Source: Leptospira sp. (GTDB taxonomy: Bacteria > Spirochaetota > Leptospiria > Leptospirales > Leptospiraceae). Taken from it: a DNA stretch of 11,025 nt. The notes beneath the pieces are model-generated. The model was not told the origin of the DNA. It searched no databases and saw only the letters and a list, made by a program, of their open reading frames with translations. Made by a program: the position numbers and the translations under genes. Below, piece after piece: positions 1 through 6,553 of this stretch. Location: the NCBI GenBank assembly GCA_021413405.1, contig JAIOQL010000236.1, forward strand, positions 1-11,025. Direction: 5' to 3'. How positions within the stretch are numbered: the stretch's first letter is position 1; the number at the start of each line of letters is the position of its first letter.

Positions 1-635
1 TACCCGTATCCCAGACCATCTGAGACACCGGCAGCAATCGCGATCACGTTTTTTAGAGCACCACAGAGCTCAACACCGGTGATATCTGTGGTAGTGTAGC
101 ATCTGAATCTTTTATCAGACAGGACTTTTTGGACTTCGTGGGAAAGTTTTTCATTTTTTGAGGCAATCGTAACAGCAGTAGGCAAACCAGCTGCTACTTC
201 TTTTGCAAAGGAAGGTCCGGAAAGATAGCAAAGATAGTAATGAAAATCTTCCGGTAAGGTTCTTTCGATTATCTCAGATGGAATTTCAAGCGAATTATTT
301 TCGATGCCTTTTGTACAACTGACAATCGGTGTGTGCATTTTTAAATATGGCAAAATGTCTTTCATCATTCTCCCGACATGGGGCGTCGGCATAACACTCA
401 GAATCATATCAGCTTCTGATACACATTCCTGAATATCATTTGTAGCCGTCAAATTGTCCGGCAATGTGAACCCGGAAAGAAAAATGGAATTCGTATGCTT
501 CGAATTAATTTCTTCAACAACTTCCTTTTCGAAGGCCCAGATTTTTACAGGAAGTCCTTTTCTGGCGATGTGAAGCGCAAGAGAAGTGCCGTAAGATCCG
601 GCTCCAATTACATTTACTTTTTTTATTTCATTCAT
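1..635 (-). CDS. gpsA: NAD(P)H-dependent glycerol-3-phosphate dehydrogenase, C-terminus outside window
   Basis: The enzyme reduces dihydroxyacetone phosphate to sn-glycerol-3-phosphate in the cytoplasm, supplying the backbone for phospholipids. I translated the complement: the frame is open to the window edge and gives 211 residues of about 335 usual for the family. Visible motifs are the Rossmann dinucleotide loop GAGSYGTSLA (residues 11-20), the CTKGIE segment with the conserved Lys109, LSGPSFAKE (138-146), and ALKNVIAIAAG (193-203) with the catalytic lysine Lys195. The start at 635 places the usual short lead before VIGAGSYG and has a GGTGA ribosome-site-like stretch just upstream. An in-frame ATG at 647 would add four residues and cannot be excluded. 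The upstream minus-strand neighbour ends 160 bases away with an inverted repeat between, so independent transcription is likely. No defects are visible in the part present. Confidence 0.96.
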   Translation of the reverse strand, partial: MNEIKKVNVIGAGSYGTSLALHIARKGLPVKIWAFEKEVVEEINSKHTNSIFLSGFTLPDNLTATNDIQECVSEADMILSVMPTPHVGRMMKDILPYLKMHTPIVSCTKGIENNSLEIPSEIIERTLPEDFHYYLCYLSGPSFAKEVAAGLPTAVTIASKNEKLSHEVQKVLSDKRFRCYTTTDITGVELCGALKNVIAIAAGVSDGLGYG

Positions 636-662
636 CTGATTCACCATCCGTCTGTGCTTTTT

Positions 663-722
663 AAAAACAATTCCGGCTAATAGTGATGATTAGCTGAATA
701 GATCATCCAAAGAATTGTTTTT
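663..722. terminator. nested inverted repeat between the MBL hydrolase gene and gpsA
   Basis: AAAAACAATTC (663-673) is perfectly complementary to GAATTGTTTTT (712-722), an 11-bp inverted repeat. It encloses a second 6-bp stem, GCTAAT (676-681) with ATTAGC (689-694). Read on the minus strand it lies downstream of the hydrolase stop codon and ends in a T-run, as an intrinsic terminator would, but it is AT-rich and the T-run is part of the stem. It also lies within 30-90 bases of the gpsA start, so it overlaps the region where a gpsA promoter should be and could be an operator or leader structure instead. Confidence 0.45.
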
Positions 723-795
723 TTTAATGCTTAGGGGGCCATAATGAAATGATCGAAGGATTGGATCAAACAAAAATTATTGACTGGTCTTGTGG

Positions 796-1722
796 TTATT
801 TTTTTGCGAAACTATCTTCGGGTAAAATCTTTGTTACTTTATCTGATTCAAGCTGCACAGATTCCCCAATGCTCAAAAAGAAAGTTTTCTCACTTGCCCC
901 GCTCTTATCAATTGCCTTCTTTATCCGATCCTGCTCTTCTTCACCTGCCCGGTAAAACGTCCCGTGATGGATTGGGATCATGAAGCGGGCCTTTGTATCC
1001 GCAAATATTCTCATTGCTTCATCCGGGTTCACATGAACGGGATTCTGTGGACCCCGGCTTGGTCCGACTGGGATAAACGCCATATCAATATTGAATTTTC
1101 TGCCAATTTCCTTGAAATATTCTTCGTGGTAGCCTGTGTCCCCTGCAAAAAAGACTGTTACACCTTTATATTCAATAACATAGCCGGTATAGGGATCACC
1201 ATCCCAAAAATTATCAATCAGCCATCTTCCTCCAAAATGACGGGCAGGAACCGCGGTGACTTTAATTCCATTCTTCTCATAGACATCCCATGGATTAACT
1301 TCTCTCACATCGTCGAATAACGCATCTGGAATATATGTTCCGCCGCCTTTTGGAACAGAAAGGATTGCTGAAGATTTCAATTTTCGCAATGACGGCTGAT
1401 CAAGATGATCAAAATGAGTGTGAGAAATGAGTATCCAGTCAAGCTTCGGAATCTTATCGATGTCTATCCCTGGTTCAACGTACCTTTTTACTATGATGCC
1501 AATCCTGTCACTGAAATTTGGATCTGTAATTATCCACTTGTCTTTTATTTTGCACAGAATTGTAGCATGGCCTATCCAGTAAAATTTCACGGATTCCGGG
1601 TCATTAATTTCTGCTACCGGAACCGGTTTTGACTTAGGACCATCCATTGGTCTAAACAGAGTGCATGAAAATAAAATACCCGGAAAAACAATAATCAGAA
1701 ATAAAACACGTTTCAGAAGCAT
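796..1722 (-). CDS. metallo-beta-lactamase-fold hydrolase of the UlaG/NAPE-PLD group, predicted lipoprotein
   Basis: This is a 308-residue zinc-dependent hydrolase of the MBL fold, closest by motif to the COG2220 group that includes UlaG-type enzymes and the NAPE-hydrolysing phospholipase D. The metal ligands are visible: HTHFDH (101-106), H162 in ARHFG, D195 in FFAGDTGYHEEYFKEIG, and the IHHGTF motif with H252/H253. WIGHAT (49-54) and the HVNPDEA segment (230-236) are also typical of the NAPE-PLD branch. The N-terminus has a lysine/arginine start, a hydrophobic stretch and LFSC with Cys20, which fits the relaxed spirochaetal lipobox, so export and lipidation are likely. The substrate is not readable from sequence; a membrane phospholipid or N-acyl lipid is an inference from the family and the location. 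It is divergent from the small membrane gene at 1837 and precedes gpsA on the same strand. No strong ribosome site is seen before the ATG. Confidence 0.9.
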   Translation of the reverse strand: MLLKRVLFLIIVFPGILFSCTLFRPMDGPKSKPVPVAEINDPESVKFYWIGHATILCKIKDKWIITDPNFSDRIGIIVKRYVEPGIDIDKIPKLDWILISHTHFDHLDQPSLRKLKSSAILSVPKGGGTYIPDALFDDVREVNPWDVYEKNGIKVTAVPARHFGGRWLIDNFWDGDPYTGYVIEYKGVTVFFAGDTGYHEEYFKEIGRKFNIDMAFIPVGPSRGPQNPVHVNPDEAMRIFADTKARFMIPIHHGTFYRAGEEEQDRIKKAIDKSGASEKTFFLSIGESVQLESDKVTKILPEDSFAKK

Positions 1723-1836
1723 GACAATTGTTTAGACTGTAATTTATGAAATGAAGAAGAGAAAAGTTCCCGGAATAATCATGCGGTCGCGATATTTATT
1801 CTGGACAACAGGAAAGGATTAATTTTTAGTAATAGC

Positions 1837-2136
1837 ATGTTGTATTCATTGGCACTGACTCTGGTTTGCATTCTGTCATTGGGATTGGCCGTCAAAACGG
1901 GCAGAACGGAAGTTTCATTCACCTCGATTGTATCTTCCCTTCGGAACTCGATAAACAATATTTCGGAATCGCATTCTGTTCTCATTCTTATTTTCTTTAT
2001 CAGTTTTCTTTTTTTGCCTTTATTCTGGGGTCTCTCATTTTTTCTCCGGACAGACGGAAACGTAGTGATAGTAGTTGTATTTATTATCTGGTCCTACAAC
2101 TGGGTAAAATATATTTTCTACGTGGATTCCAACTAA
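1837..2136 (+). CDS. hypothetical small membrane protein
   Basis: The 99-residue reading frame has three hydrophobic stretches: about residues 1-19, about 47-68 (VLILIFFISFLFLPLFWGLSFF), and about 75-95 (NVVIVVVFIIWSYNWVKYIFY). The loop between the first two is polar and Ser/Asn-rich. I do not recognise the family. Support for coding is the coherent pattern of hydrophobic helices and polar loops; a neighbouring frame is also open over much of the stretch (1866-2144) but has no such pattern. The ribosome-binding signal is poor: a GGAAAGGA at 1811-1818 sits 18 bases before the ATG, so the true start could be elsewhere or translation could be weak. It is divergent from the hydrolase gene, and a structured stretch separates it from etfB. 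It may be a lineage-specific protein or a remnant. Confidence 0.55.
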   Translation: MLYSLALTLVCILSLGLAVKTGRTEVSFTSIVSSLRNSINNISESHSVLILIFFISFLFLPLFWGLSFFLRTDGNVVIVVVFIIWSYNWVKYIFYVDSN

Positions 2137-2153
2137 TTTTTTGAATTTAATAC

Positions 2154-2212
2154 CGGGATTGATTCACATCCGGAAGGCTTAACTGTGCAACAGAATTAAG
2201 TCTCTAATCCCG
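2154..2212 (+). other. potential structured region between the small membrane gene and etfB
   Basis: CGGGATT (2154-2160) pairs with AATCCCG (2206-2212). Inside lies a better hairpin: CTTAACTGT (2178-2186), loop GCA, then ACAG (2190-2193) and TTAAG (2196-2200), interrupted by a two-base AA bulge. It follows the small membrane gene by under 20 bases and precedes etfB by about 100. It could act as a weak terminator for the former, though no T-run follows, or as a folded 5' leader for the latter. I cannot match it to a known riboswitch class. Confidence 0.35.
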
Positions 2213-2313
2213 TTTCACCTTCAAAAGGAGTTTGTAAAAAAGACTTTCCTTTATCTGCCATAACATTTTTTTGATTTCTAAAGCATAGTATAGCTATTGA
2301 AGGGGCATTCTCA

Positions 2314-3075
2314 ATGAAAGTTATTGTTCTCGTAAAACAGGTGCCGGACACTGAAACCAATATTAAATTGGGTGACAAAGCGATAAATGAAGCCGGAATC
2401 AAATGGATCATCTCACCTTATGATGAATTTGCTATTGAAGAAGGAATAAAAATAAGGGAAAAGCAGGGTGGTGAGGTAATAGCCGTTTCCGTTGGCCCGG
2501 ACCGCGTTCAGGAAGTCCTAAGAACAGCATACGCTATGGGGGTCGATAAAGCGGTTCATCTCAAAGCAGATACCTATAATACATTCGATTCTCTTTATAC
2601 ATCAGAATTAATTGCGAATTTTGCAAAATCAGAAAATGCAGACCTGATCATCGGAGGACGGCAATCGATTGATACCGACAGTTCCCAGGTCGTAGTTCAG
2701 GTAGCGGAGAGACTTAATTGGCCTCATGTTATCCTTGCCCTCAAACTGGAGTTCGAAGGCTCCAATGTAAAGGTCACCCGGGAAATTGAAGGGGGAAGTG
2801 CAACAATGGAAACAAGTCTTCCTCTTTGCGTTACTGCACAAAAAGGATTGAATGAACCAAGATATCCTTCTTTGAAAGGCATAATGTCAGCAAAGAAAAA
2901 ACCGATCGATGTGAAGAGCGCTGCAGATCTTGGAGTAACTCCAAGTAAAATTGAAATTTTTTCGCTGGAGCCGCCTCCAGCAAGGATTCCAGGACGGAAA
3001 CTGGAAGCTGGTGATGCGACCGGGTTTGCAAGCCAGCTTGTAAAATCTTTAAGAGAAGAAGCTAAAGTCATTTAA
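2314..3075 (+). CDS. etfB: electron transfer flavoprotein beta subunit
   Basis: EtfB pairs with EtfA to form the soluble heterodimer that takes electrons from acyl-CoA dehydrogenases and passes them to the quinone pool through ETF:quinone oxidoreductase. In Leptospira, which lives on long-chain fatty acids, this serves beta-oxidation. The 253-residue length is normal. Visible features are the start MKVIVLVKQVPDT, the AMP-site region with GGRQSIDTDSSQV (114-126), the ETF-beta signature around residues 154-174 (VTREIEGGSATMETSLPLCVT), and the docking loop NEPRYPSLKGIMSAKKKP (180-197), where Leu187 corresponds to the recognition-loop leucine that docks partner dehydrogenases. The ATG has an AAGGGG ribosome site at 2300-2305, eight bases upstream. 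The stop is 16 bases before etfA. The gene appears intact, unlike its partner. Confidence 0.98.
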   Translation: MKVIVLVKQVPDTETNIKLGDKAINEAGIKWIISPYDEFAIEEGIKIREKQGGEVIAVSVGPDRVQEVLRTAYAMGVDKAVHLKADTYNTFDSLYTSELIANFAKSENADLIIGGRQSIDTDSSQVVVQVAERLNWPHVILALKLEFEGSNVKVTREIEGGSATMETSLPLCVTAQKGLNEPRYPSLKGIMSAKKKPIDVKSAADLGVTPSKIEIFSLEPPPARIPGRKLEAGDATGFASQLVKSLREEAKVI

Positions 3076-3091
3076 TCGACAGGAGAAACCA

Positions 3092-3973
3092 ATGGCGAAT
3101 GTATTAATTGTAGGTGAAATTAAAGACGGAAATTTGAAGAAAATTTCCAAAGAACTGACTTCAGCAGGACGGAAGATTGCAGACGCACTCGGCGGACAGG
3201 TTGAGGCTCTTCTCATAGGTGATGGTGCAGAAAAATTTGCTGCAGAACTCGGTGAAGTCGGGGCAGACAAAGTAATTATTGCCAAGGCCTCTGATTTTTC
3301 TGCTGAAGGATATGCAAATATTATTAGTGCGACCATTTCCGAAAAAAAACCGGGAGTTGTGCTAATGCCTCATAGTGGATTTGGGAAAGATTATTCTCCA
3401 AGAGTTGCTATTAAATCCGGATCAGGAATCGTTGCAGATGTAGTGGGGCTGAGCATAGATGGGGGAAAGGTTGTTGGAAAGAAACCAATTTATTCCGGAA
3501 AAGCATATGCAAATTTCAAAGTAAGTTCTGACATTCAGATGTTTACAGTGAGACCTAATTCCCAGGAAGTTGTCCAAAAGAAAGGAGCTGGCGCAATAGA
3601 AAATTCTGCAGCCGGGTTTGGAGATGTAAAGGTTAAGACAACAGGTTCCGAACTTTCAGGTGGAAGTAAAATACAACTCACTGAGGCCTCAATCATTGTT
3701 TCTGGGGGACGGGGAATGAAAGGGGCAGAAAACTTTCCTCTGCTTCAGTCACTTTGCGACACGATTGGTGCAGCACTAGGTGCTTCAAGAGCAGCGGTCG
3801 ATGCGGGGTGGATATCTCATTCTCACCAGGTAGGGGGATCTTCAAAATATATTGTGGCAATCAATAAAGACCCGGATGCTCCCATTTTTAAAGTGGCAAC
3901 CTACGGAGTAGTGGCGGATTTATTCGATGTTGTCCCGGCTCTAACAGCAGAATTTAAAAAAGTGCTCGGGTAG
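3092..3973 (+). CDS. etfA: electron transfer flavoprotein alpha subunit with an internal gap in the FAD-binding domain
   Basis: EtfA normally carries the FAD of the ETF heterodimer. The 293 residues start after an AGGAGA ribosome site (3081-3086) and show the expected N-terminal domain, then ASIIVSGGRGMKG (199-211), GASRAAVDAGW (230-240), SHSHQVG (242-248), and IVAINKDPDAPIF (254-266) to the normal C-terminus. Between Gly248 and Gly249-Ser250 the family normally has about 26 more residues. They comprise the QTGK segment and the glycine-rich stretch ending ISGAIQHLAGM, which is the ETF-alpha signature and holds FAD contacts (by human numbering Gln262, Thr266 and His286). Here the flanks join directly and in frame, at 3833-3838. 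Remembered Leptospira homologues are about 319 residues long, matching 293 plus 26. As written, the protein should bind FAD poorly or not at all. The identity is secure; whether the gap is biological is not. Confidence 0.95.
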   Translation: MANVLIVGEIKDGNLKKISKELTSAGRKIADALGGQVEALLIGDGAEKFAAELGEVGADKVIIAKASDFSAEGYANIISATISEKKPGVVLMPHSGFGKDYSPRVAIKSGSGIVADVVGLSIDGGKVVGKKPIYSGKAYANFKVSSDIQMFTVRPNSQEVVQKKGAGAIENSAAGFGDVKVKTTGSELSGGSKIQLTEASIIVSGGRGMKGAENFPLLQSLCDTIGAALGASRAAVDAGWISHSHQVGGSSKYIVAINKDPDAPIFKVATYGVVADLFDVVPALTAEFKKVLG

Positions 3974-3985
3974 TCATAGAAAAAG

Positions 3986-4023
3986 AAAATTATTCCGGGA
4001 CATTATAGTTCCGGAATAATTTT
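3986..4023. terminator. intrinsic terminator after etfBA, perfect 13-bp stem
   Basis: AAAATTATTCCGG (3986-3998) is perfectly complementary to CCGGAATAATTTT (4011-4023), with a 12-base loop. It begins 12 bases after the etfA stop. The stem base is A-rich on the left and ends in TTTT on the right, the layout of a Rho-independent terminator that could work in both directions. It separates the etfBA transcript from the lolA-lnt operon. A 10-bp palindrome, GAATTAATTC, follows at 4042-4051 and may be incidental. Confidence 0.75.
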
Positions 4024-4138
4024 AGAAAATCTCTAAACCCGGAATTAATTCAAAATTTACCTGAGTTACTGTCTCATTAAATTTCTTTTTTCTTCATAAT
4101 CTAAATATTTAATTTACAATTCATACGTTCATTCGTCC

Positions 4139-4163
4139 TATATAACACAAAGGATTTTAGGAG
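4139..4163 (+). promoter_or_regulatory. candidate -10 element and ribosome site ahead of the lolA-like gene
   Basis: TATATAAC at 4139-4146 resembles a -10 box, but no well-spaced -35 element is visible (TTTACA at 4113-4118 is about 20 bases away). AGGAG at 4159-4163 lies nine bases before the TTG at 4173 and is the main reason to take that TTG as the start of the lolA-like gene. The ribosome site is more credible than the promoter. Confidence 0.4.
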
Positions 4164-4172
4164 CAATTAGAT

Positions 4173-4751
4173 TTGAAATTTGTTTCAAGAATCACATTTC
4201 TCACGTTGACACTTTGCCATTTTCCTGCATGGACACAAAACGAAGGGAACGCAATAGATACGGTTATCAATGCAATGAATAGCTTTGACAGTATTCACGC
4301 AAACATTTCCTTCAATGGGGTTTTAACCGGAACTTTGTCGTATAAGCGACCAAATCAGCTTCACATCAAGTTTTCCGACGGCAGGGTTATTTCTGCAAAC
4401 GGTAGAATTTTATGGTTCTATTCTCCTGTAACTGCCATAGCCGGAAAACAGGATTTGAAAAATGGGGGTGGTGGCATTGCAAGTCTGCTCACCGGTTACG
4501 ACGAAGTAAACGTTCAGGGAAAAGTGATCCGGCTAAAGTCAGAAACAAGAAGGTATGAAGAAATTATACTTACACTCGGACAGGGCAATTTGATCAAGGC
4601 AATCAGGATGAAATCAAAGGGCAGTGATAATTTTCAGGACATAAGTCTTTCCGGAATTCAAACAAATATAGGACTATCATCCAATTTATTTAACTTTCAT
4701 CCTCCGGCCAATGCGCAAATAGTTGAGAATCCCCTGAATCAGAGAGAGTAG
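4173..4751 (+). CDS. LolA-like periplasmic outer-membrane lipoprotein carrier
   Basis: The 192-residue product has a signal peptide (KFVSRITFLTLTLCHFPAW, likely cut near residues 21-22) followed by an all-beta domain of the LolA/LolB type. Pointers to the LolA (COG2834) group are the order of short strands, NISFNGVLTGTLSYKRPNQLHIKF, then DGRVISANGRILWFYSP, and a C-terminal FNFHPPANAQIVENP end like the usual 'F.F..P.G..V'. LolA proteins carry mature lipoproteins from the inner to the outer membrane across the periplasm. The match is by fold-level motifs, so a different LolA-fold function is possible. The start is a TTG backed by AGGAG nine bases upstream. It heads an operon that ends in lnt, which completes lipoprotein acylation; this supports the assignment. 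The stop is only two bases before the next gene. Confidence 0.8.
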   Translation: MKFVSRITFLTLTLCHFPAWTQNEGNAIDTVINAMNSFDSIHANISFNGVLTGTLSYKRPNQLHIKFSDGRVISANGRILWFYSPVTAIAGKQDLKNGGGGIASLLTGYDEVNVQGKVIRLKSETRRYEEIILTLGQGNLIKAIRMKSKGSDNFQDISLSGIQTNIGLSSNLFNFHPPANAQIVENPLNQRE

Positions 4752-4753
4752 AT

Positions 4754-6553
4754 TTGGCACAGTTAACAAGGACAGATGCACATAAAGTTTTCGCTAATTT
4801 ATACAGAAAACAGCGTACTCCAGAGCACCAGGCGAAAATCGATGATATTTTAACAAGATCCAATGACGTGTTCATCCGGATCGATATGATTAAAAAAGCG
4901 GATGAAGATTTTTACACTGCAAAAAATGCGGAAGCGACTTCAGAAAGAAATAACCGCGAAAGAAAACCAGAACCAAAACCAAGCGGAAACCAAAAACAAA
5001 ATTCGAGAACGCAAAAAGCTGCTCCGCCGCAGGGCGGCGGATTTCTGAGTGCTATTTTTGGTGGGAGCAATAACATTTCCAAATTTGCGAAAGAATCGGG
5101 AGCTCTTGAACTGGGTCTTTTTGGCCGAAACCCTGTAATTTCCAAAAATGTTGAAAAAATTTTTAGAGGACTGAAAGAAGACCAGATCATTGCAACAATC
5201 CAGGCATTGAAGCTGGCCGAACAACAGGGTTGGAGACATTGGTCTCCGCTTGTTTATAACGTGGTGAACAACTATAATAAATTTTTCAATAATTTCATCG
5301 GACTCGACAGTCTTTTTATTGATAACATCTCACCGGAAACATTCATCAACAGGTCAACAAAAATGCAGATGTATTATGTACGCATTATTAAGCGTCCTGA
5401 TTCAGCGGAAATAATTTTAACTAACGTATTAGAATTGGTTCAGCTGGATGAAAAACTCAAACAAAAATCTGATATTATTACTGCCGGACTTGAATATGGA
5501 CTGAACCTTGAGAAGGGAAGACCAACGCTGACTGATGCGTTATGCGCTTTCCACATTGCGATGACAAAAAAAATGATCGAATGGGAAGATCTTGAAAAAC
5601 TACTGAATGTCGCTCCGATCGATGAATATAAATATAAAAGTTCACCGGAAGTGGCGAGGGAAGTCGAAACAACCATTGCTAAGCTGGGAGACGATATAAA
5701 AACCAGGCTGGAGAAAAAAGACGAACTAACCAATCTCCGGAACAGATTTTTCAAAATTGATGATTCGGGAAAAATTTCCTTTGATTTTCTTGGACAAATT
5801 ATCGACGATTATATTTCCAAACATTTCCCGGAGAGCATGCAAACCCCGGCACTCAAATCATCCTTTAAATCGATTCCGCACAAACTTCTGTATCTCCTCG
5901 TCAGAGATTTTCAATCGGTATATTTTTCTCTTCTCGAAGGCTATATAAAGATTGGTGATAAAAATCAATCCAAGGATGTACTGATTATACAGTCTGGTTT
6001 ATTTCTGCCAGAGCTGGAAAAAATAAACCAGATCGTGCGGAACCTGGATGCGTTCAGCAAAAAATATCCAAGTTTTCAATATACCTTTCAGGCGATGAGT
6101 GAAAATATAAGTAAAGGTGTTGAAGATCAGATAGAAAGTCAGCTACTTAAAATGCTCGCTGAAGCGGGAGAGGCTTTTGGAAAATTTGCCGCCAAGATAA
6201 GCATAATCATCGGTAACCACCTGATGGCTAAGGAATACGAAGCGTCCGGTCAACTAAACGAAAGAGTATTAACCACGAAAGAGAAATCAATTGAAGAAGT
6301 AAAAATTCTCCACAGGTTCATTCCATATGCCGATTCAAGGATAGTGTTACAGAACAGGCTGAATGGCCGGACTATCGAAGAGACTTTTTTTGAAATGACA
6401 AAACTTCTATATAATTATGCGATTATCTATAAAGACGCAACAACTACATCAAAGCTTACTATGCATAAAAGAATCGATGCCGATCTGGAAAAATTATACT
6501 CGGAATATGAAAGGTTGTCTGGCACACCATTCAATTCTGAAAAAAACAATTAA
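4754..6553 (+). CDS. uncharacterised 599-residue cytoplasmic protein
   Basis: I do not recognise a functional family; it resembles large uncharacterised spirochaete proteins. There is no signal peptide or membrane helix. Layout: a charged helical head (1-60); a low-complexity linker rich in Lys, Pro, Asn and Gln (about 61-93); a short glycine/aromatic motif GGGFLSAIFGG (94-104); then a long, mostly helical body to the end. The body includes a WRHWSPLVYNVVNNYNKFFNNF stretch (160-181) and amphipathic helices with scattered aromatic residues. No nucleotide-binding loop or catalytic signature is visible. Translation probably starts at the TTG two bases after the lolA-like stop, coupled to it, with a weak GAGAG ahead. 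Its stop overlaps the trpS start (TAATG). The packed position in a lolA-trpS-lnt operon suggests an envelope-related or housekeeping role, but that is inference only. Confidence 0.88.
   Translation: MAQLTRTDAHKVFANLYRKQRTPEHQAKIDDILTRSNDVFIRIDMIKKADEDFYTAKNAEATSERNNRERKPEPKPSGNQKQNSRTQKAAPPQGGGFLSAIFGGSNNISKFAKESGALELGLFGRNPVISKNVEKIFRGLKEDQIIATIQALKLAEQQGWRHWSPLVYNVVNNYNKFFNNFIGLDSLFIDNISPETFINRSTKMQMYYVRIIKRPDSAEIILTNVLELVQLDEKLKQKSDIITAGLEYGLNLEKGRPTLTDALCAFHIAMTKKMIEWEDLEKLLNVAPIDEYKYKSSPEVAREVETTIAKLGDDIKTRLEKKDELTNLRNRFFKIDDSGKISFDFLGQIIDDYISKHFPESMQTPALKSSFKSIPHKLLYLLVRDFQSVYFSLLEGYIKIGDKNQSKDVLIIQSGLFLPELEKINQIVRNLDAFSKKYPSFQYTFQAMSENISKGVEDQIESQLLKMLAEAGEAFGKFAAKISIIIGNHLMAKEYEASGQLNERVLTTKEKSIEEVKILHRFIPYADSRIVLQNRLNGRTIEETFFEMTKLLYNYAIIYKDATTTSKLTMHKRIDADLEKLYSEYERLSGTPFNSEKNN

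Noticed and set aside
1751..1822. 23-codon frame MKKRKVPGII... before the small membrane gene, possibly a leader peptide
   Set aside because: It has no ribosome site, no coupling to the next start and no recognisable attenuator structure; most likely chance.
1866..2144. Alternative open frame over the small membrane gene
   Set aside because: It gives an irregular mix of polar, aromatic and cysteine residues without helices or a good start; the 1837 frame shows ordered hydrophobic segments.
2271..2295. TTGATT and TATAGC as an etfB promoter
   Set aside because: The spacing is only about 13 bases, too short for a standard sigma-70 promoter, and TATAGC lies very near the ribosome site.
4042..4051. 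GAATTAATTC palindrome as an operator for the lolA operon
   Set aside because: A 10-bp AT-rich palindrome can occur by chance in an AT-rich spacer, and no second copy or overlapping promoter is visible.
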